Below the pieces are notes generated by a model. It was not told the origin of the DNA, did not search any database, and worked only from the letters and a program-made list of their open reading frames with translations. This document shows, piece after piece, positions 60,481 to 64,000 of a stretch of 64,000 nucleotides of DNA. The position numbers and the translations under genes are program-made. Numbering within the stretch: position 1 is the stretch's first letter; every line of letters starts with the position of its first letter. Source of the stretch: Silene latifolia (lineage: Eukaryota; Streptophyta; Magnoliopsida; Caryophyllales; Caryophyllaceae); NCBI RefSeq assembly GCF_048544455.1, contig NC_133537.1, forward strand, positions 15,747,541 to 15,811,540, written 5' to 3'.

Positions 60481-60978
60481 CCTAGTTAATCCGTTTCCCA
60501 GGTATACCGTATCCATATGGGCAAATACTAAACAAGCTGAAATAAACTCATGATTATATAGTTGGGGCCACCCAAGCCCAAAACAAAGGACAGGGCAAAA
60601 GCAACAAGAATCATGAAAGTATGAAACCCATCCATTTTTGCGCTGAAGGAAGGCTAATAACAGGAACAGCAGCATTCAGTATTTTTCCTGGTACGTTTTT
60701 TTTTTTTTTTTCATGCAATTTTCTAGTGTTTGCTTGATTTGTGTGTTTCAGTAAATTGTTGTGTAATTCTAGTTTTAATTTAATTTAGTAATACCCCGCA
60801 ATAGTTTCAATTACGCTAATTGAAGGTATTATTTGTCCTTTATGTGACATCCAAATTATTTATTGTGTTAACTATAACAACGAAATTCGAATTTTGATTC
60901 ATGTCTATAAAGTATGAGGGGAATTTTTAGGTTGGCCGCCACAAGCTTACTCTTTTTATCCGGACTTGCGACGGGCAA

Positions 60979-61007
60979 TGGCTATCACAAGACACTCATG
61001 GGCGGAG
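60979..61007 (+). repeat. Left arm of exact 29-bp inverted repeat
   Basis: TGGCTATCACAAGACACTCA followed by TGGGCGGAG pairs base for base with 61996-62024. A weaker match goes on inwards (CCCATATTGTGGACACT against the complement of AGTGTCCTCATTATGGAC). Confidence 0.9.
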
Positions 61008-61206
61008 CCCATATTGTGGACACTGCATCACACTGTGGTGTTTATGCTATTATGAAAAATCTTGTTATCATCGACAGTTATTCTATATGTGTTATTAGTT
61101 CTTCCGTAATTTTATGTTGAATTACCCTATTGTTGAATTTATGGCGACCGTGTCACAAGGATGAGAAAGTCGACTTTATTAACCAAAATGGAGTTTCAGT
61201 CTCTAA

Positions 61207-61529
61207 GGGTGTGTTTGGATAGCAGAAGTGGAGGGAAAGGGAGGGGAGGGGGAAGGAGGGGAGAGAAAGGGAGGGAAGGGGGAAGGAGGGAAGAGAAAGG
61301 GAGGGAAGGGAAGGGGAGGGCAAATGGGGTGTGAGTGTTTGGATACAATTTCCTTCCAAATCTTGCCTATTGTGGAGAGATTTTGACTTAGAGGAGGGAA
61401 AATGGACCCCTCCAAATCCTCCCCTCCTTCATTTCCCTATACCCTTATTAGCTATCCAAACAAGGGATTTTAAATCCCCTACTCTCCCTCCTTTCTTTTG
61501 CCTCCAAATCACTCAATCCAAACACACCC
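61207..61529. mobile_element. Tourist-like MITE, copy 1
   Basis: Terminal inverted repeat GGGTGTGTTTGGAT/ATCCAAACACACCC with TAA on both sides (61204-61206 and 61530-61532). A 3-bp TAA/TTA duplication and a GGGTGTGTTTGG-type end fit PIF/Harbinger-derived Tourist MITEs. The left arm is a purine run (GGGAGGGGAGGGGG etc.) and the right arm pyrimidine-rich, so the whole can form a hairpin. No coding capacity. Confidence 0.8.
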
Positions 61530-61532
61530 TAA

Positions 61533-61821
61533 GAGTATGTTTGGATAGCAAAAGTGGAGGGAAAGGAAGGGGAGGGGGAAAGAGGGAGGAGAAAAGGAGG
61601 GAAGGGAAGGGAAGGGGAGGGCAAATGGGGTGTGGGTGTTTGGATACAATTTCTCTCCAAGTTTTGCCTATTGTGGAGAGATTTTGATTTGCCTTGAAGG
61701 AGGGAAAATGGATCCCTCCAAATCCTTCCCCCTTCATTATTTGCTATCCAAACAAGGGATTTTAAATCCCATACTCTCCCTCCCCTTCTTTTCCTCCAAA
61801 TCCCTCAATCCAAACACACCC
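61533..61821. mobile_element. Tourist-like MITE, copy 2
   Basis: Starts GAGTATGTTTGGATAG and ends CAATCCAAACACACCC, followed by TAA at 61822-61824. It shares the central TAA (61530-61532) with copy 1, in the same orientation, and has the same purine-rich left arm. Sequence similarity to copy 1 is high but with many small differences. Confidence 0.8.
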
Positions 61822-61995
61822 TAAATCAATTGGGAAGTGATAGAATAACGTATGTTTTATACTCCCTCCGTCACCGGGAAGTAGTATAATGATAAACTCT
61901 CTCGTAGTTTGTTAATGACTTACATTTGATACATCAATTTGGATTGAAGCATTCTTCACACTTATGATTTAGTGTCCTCATTATGGACTCCGGCA

Positions 61996-62024
61996 CTCCG
62001 CCCATGAGTGTCTTGTGATAGCCA
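61996..62024 (-). repeat. Right arm of exact 29-bp inverted repeat
   Basis: Reverse complement of 60979-61007. The two arms enclose the MITE pair. Confidence 0.9.
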
Positions 62025-63574
62025 CTCCTTGTCCACATTATGAAGTCCGCCAATAAACATTGAGGTCAATAAACGGGGTCCAATGTTCCAGTGCGAGTCG
62101 GGTATGGGTTGGGTTATTCAGGCCAGGCATTGTTTTGCCTAGTATAGTCTTCCCCAACCAATGGGAAACCTTTATATTTTATTCTATTTAGATTCTACTT
62201 TGTTATCTATGGAAAATGTTGTTAATTTTAATAGTTCCATTGGCTAGGTGTTTGATAACGTGGTACATCCGGTGTACCTAATGATTTCTCATCTTATAAT
62301 TTAGCTCGCTTATAGACTTATGCTTAATAATTATTGAGGTGTCATGAAATTAACGTGGGAATACTCTGAAATAATGATAGTCTTCTAAATTATTTCATAG
62401 AATCGGAATATGTTTATTTACCATCCTTGATTTTTTTTCTATATAGAATAAGTGGTGGTGATCGATGAGAGGCTTGAGCAGCAATAGAGATAGTCGAGGT
62501 GGGGGTCACAGGAAGGGACTTGCTGGTACTGTGAGGATGGTGATTATGGAGGAAGAGCTGGGGGCTAACGTGGTTACAGTAGGTAGCCGGCAGGGATATA
62601 TGGTTTAGTGGTTAGTTATGAGGTCTCATTGCCTATTTATCTGTGGTTTGTCTGGAATTGAATGTACCTTATCAGAATACTCCTTTATATGTCGTTTTAT
62701 GTGTATCCTGTCAGGAAAGGAAAATATAGAGAACTGCCCATCATTTTGACTACCCCAAAACAAAACTGCACGAACAACTTGCGACTTGTCCATTGGTAGA
62801 TGTGGTTGAGAAAAATACGTTGTTGCTGAGTTTGCATGTATCACTTGTCATTCGCATTAAAACGACAGATAAAGTAGCTAGAATCTGTGAAACTATTCAC
62901 TTGGCTCAGACATATTTAAGCCACGACATGGGCATAAGCTGCACTCACAGGGAAGAGAGAGAGAGAGTCCACTTATAAACCCCAAGATTGTTTCGTCTAA
63001 AACCAATTGGCAAAGGAGTAGCTCTTAGACCTTTTTAAGTGATCAGTTCTCTACTATATCTTCAGTGTGGAACACTCATTTGTGAATTTACATGAATTGG
63101 AACTCTTCTTCACCCACATATCTTTTCTGGTTGAGAGTGTTGACACTATTAGTTGTTGGTTCTTCATGCTTTCTCGCAATTGTAGTTTACCCAGCGTTCT
63201 TTGCTTATTTTTATCTTCGGCTGCGTAATAATCTCTTGTTATATCCTGCATTATGGAAGATTCCTGGACATGCTAAATTTACATTCTTGTTCTTGATTAT
63301 GATGCTTGATTACTGTGACTTCTAGGGGTGATATAATAATAAAAAAAGTGAGAATCAGCGAACCACTGCTGCTGAAACCAACAATCATGAGAAAATCCAT
63401 TCATGGGTTGTGTACTTCAAAGATCACAGAAAGTAAATGTGTAGATGCAGAGACAATTTTATTGTTCAATGACAACTTCCTCTGACAATGCACTGGTTGG
63501 GATGGTCTGGTTGATGCTTTTTCTGAATATTAACACTCCTTACGACCTTGTGGTATGACTGGTATCTCTTTCAG
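62025..63574. other. Host DNA without a recognised gene
   Basis: Short ORFs (62626-62978, 63092-63325) have no known domain. A Gly/Arg-rich reading near 62465-62575 could be an exon fragment but has no supporting splice sites I trust. Confidence 0.35.
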
Positions 63575-63667
63575 TTGAACCAGCAAGTTGAGGTTGATGT
63601 CTTAATCAAGTCACAAACACCTTCAGTTTCCGACTTCAGAGAAATAATAGTCATGGAACTGCTGGAG
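63575..63667 (+). other. Possible internal exon of an unknown gene
   Basis: A 93-nt open stretch (31 codons: LNQQVEVDVLIKSQ, then TPSVSDFREIIVMELLE) lies between an acceptor-like TATCTCTTTCAG and a donor-like GAG-GTATTA. It keeps phase and reads like protein, but I do not recognise the family. Neighbouring exons were not identified. Confidence 0.3.
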
Positions 63668-64000
63668 GTATTATCCCTTTCGTATAGTTGTCGTGGCAAT
63701 AGATAATTATGTTTTGTAATTCTGTCATATGTATTGTTTTTCTTGTCACTAACTTATAAACAATTCTCATCACCCCAACTGCTTACCTATGTGAGACAAT
63801 GTTCCGCACACACTCGCGAAATAATAAACACATTTGTTGAAAAGTGCAAGAGCTGCGTAACATAAAAACATCGTTCATTTCAATTTTTTGAATGAATTCA
63901 TTTGAGAACCCATATATAAATGAAGCCGCAAAGTGCAAACTATCTCCTTGAAAATTGTTGTTGATATATGGCAATGCCCAATGGAATCCATGGTTCCTAT
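63668..64000. other. Window end, nothing recognised
   Basis: AT-rich DNA. A minus-strand ORF at 63783-63974 has no known domain. Confidence 0.35.

Overview
This window is plant nuclear DNA, probably from a eudicot. It has long intergenic repeats, plant-type LTR retrotransposons (Tat, Athila, chromovirus-like, Ty1/copia), a plant L1-like LINE, Tourist-like MITEs and one fragment of a plant PP2C phosphatase gene. The antisense ORF beside the Tat LTR and the CTCGATCGAG-rich LTRs and leaders would suit Caryophyllales such as Silene, but that is a guess. No intact host gene, rRNA, tRNA or CRISPR array was found.

Left part. 1-2245 is the 3' end of a Ty3/gypsy Tat-lineage element: a decayed antisense ORF, its own TATA box on the minus strand, a polypurine tract and the 3' LTR. 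2249-5515 is T-rich host DNA with no recognised gene. 5521-10577 is a complete young Ty1/copia element with TTGTT target duplications and unusual TATTA...TAATA LTR ends; its gag-pol has two stops and two frameshifts. It lies 80 bp upstream of a splice acceptor and a decayed PP2C C-terminal exon (10662-10970), so it probably landed in an intron of that gene. A Helitron-like 3' end with a 311-bp tandem duplication follows (14047-14783).

Central part. 14987-58628 is one insertion complex. Its base is a 5'-truncated L1-like LINE on the minus strand, flanked by the same 14-bp duplication (CAACAAATGTGTTT) at 14976 and 58629, 43 kb apart. The LINE is cut twice. An Athila element (16337-42550, TSD AACCC) sits in its coding region and is itself interrupted by a gag-only copia-type element (29291-38092, TSD CAACC). 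A chromovirus-like gypsy element (43184-56507, TSD CAACG) sits in the LINE reverse transcriptase and carries in its truncated 5' LTR a second copia element (47443-56122) of the same gag family. LINE and Athila reading frames continue across each insertion point once the insert and one TSD copy are set aside, which fixes the order of events: LINE first, then Athila and gypsy, then the two copia-type elements. LTR pairs of all the nested elements are close to 99% identical over the stretches I compared by eye, except for one strange block in the Athila LTRs.

Right part. 58643-64000 is host DNA with a GGGTC/GACCC low-complexity inverted domain, a tandem pair of Tourist-like MITEs sharing a TAA, an exact 29-bp inverted repeat about 1 kb apart that encloses those MITEs, and one possible exon of an unknown gene.

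No working host pathway can be read here. The biology is that of a transposon graveyard: young elements with broken pol genes, a gag-only element beside a pol-bearing relative, and shared palindromic motifs in unrelated elements. Coordinates of LTRs, TSDs, PBS and PPT were read directly; lineage names rest on remembered family features and were not checked by a search.
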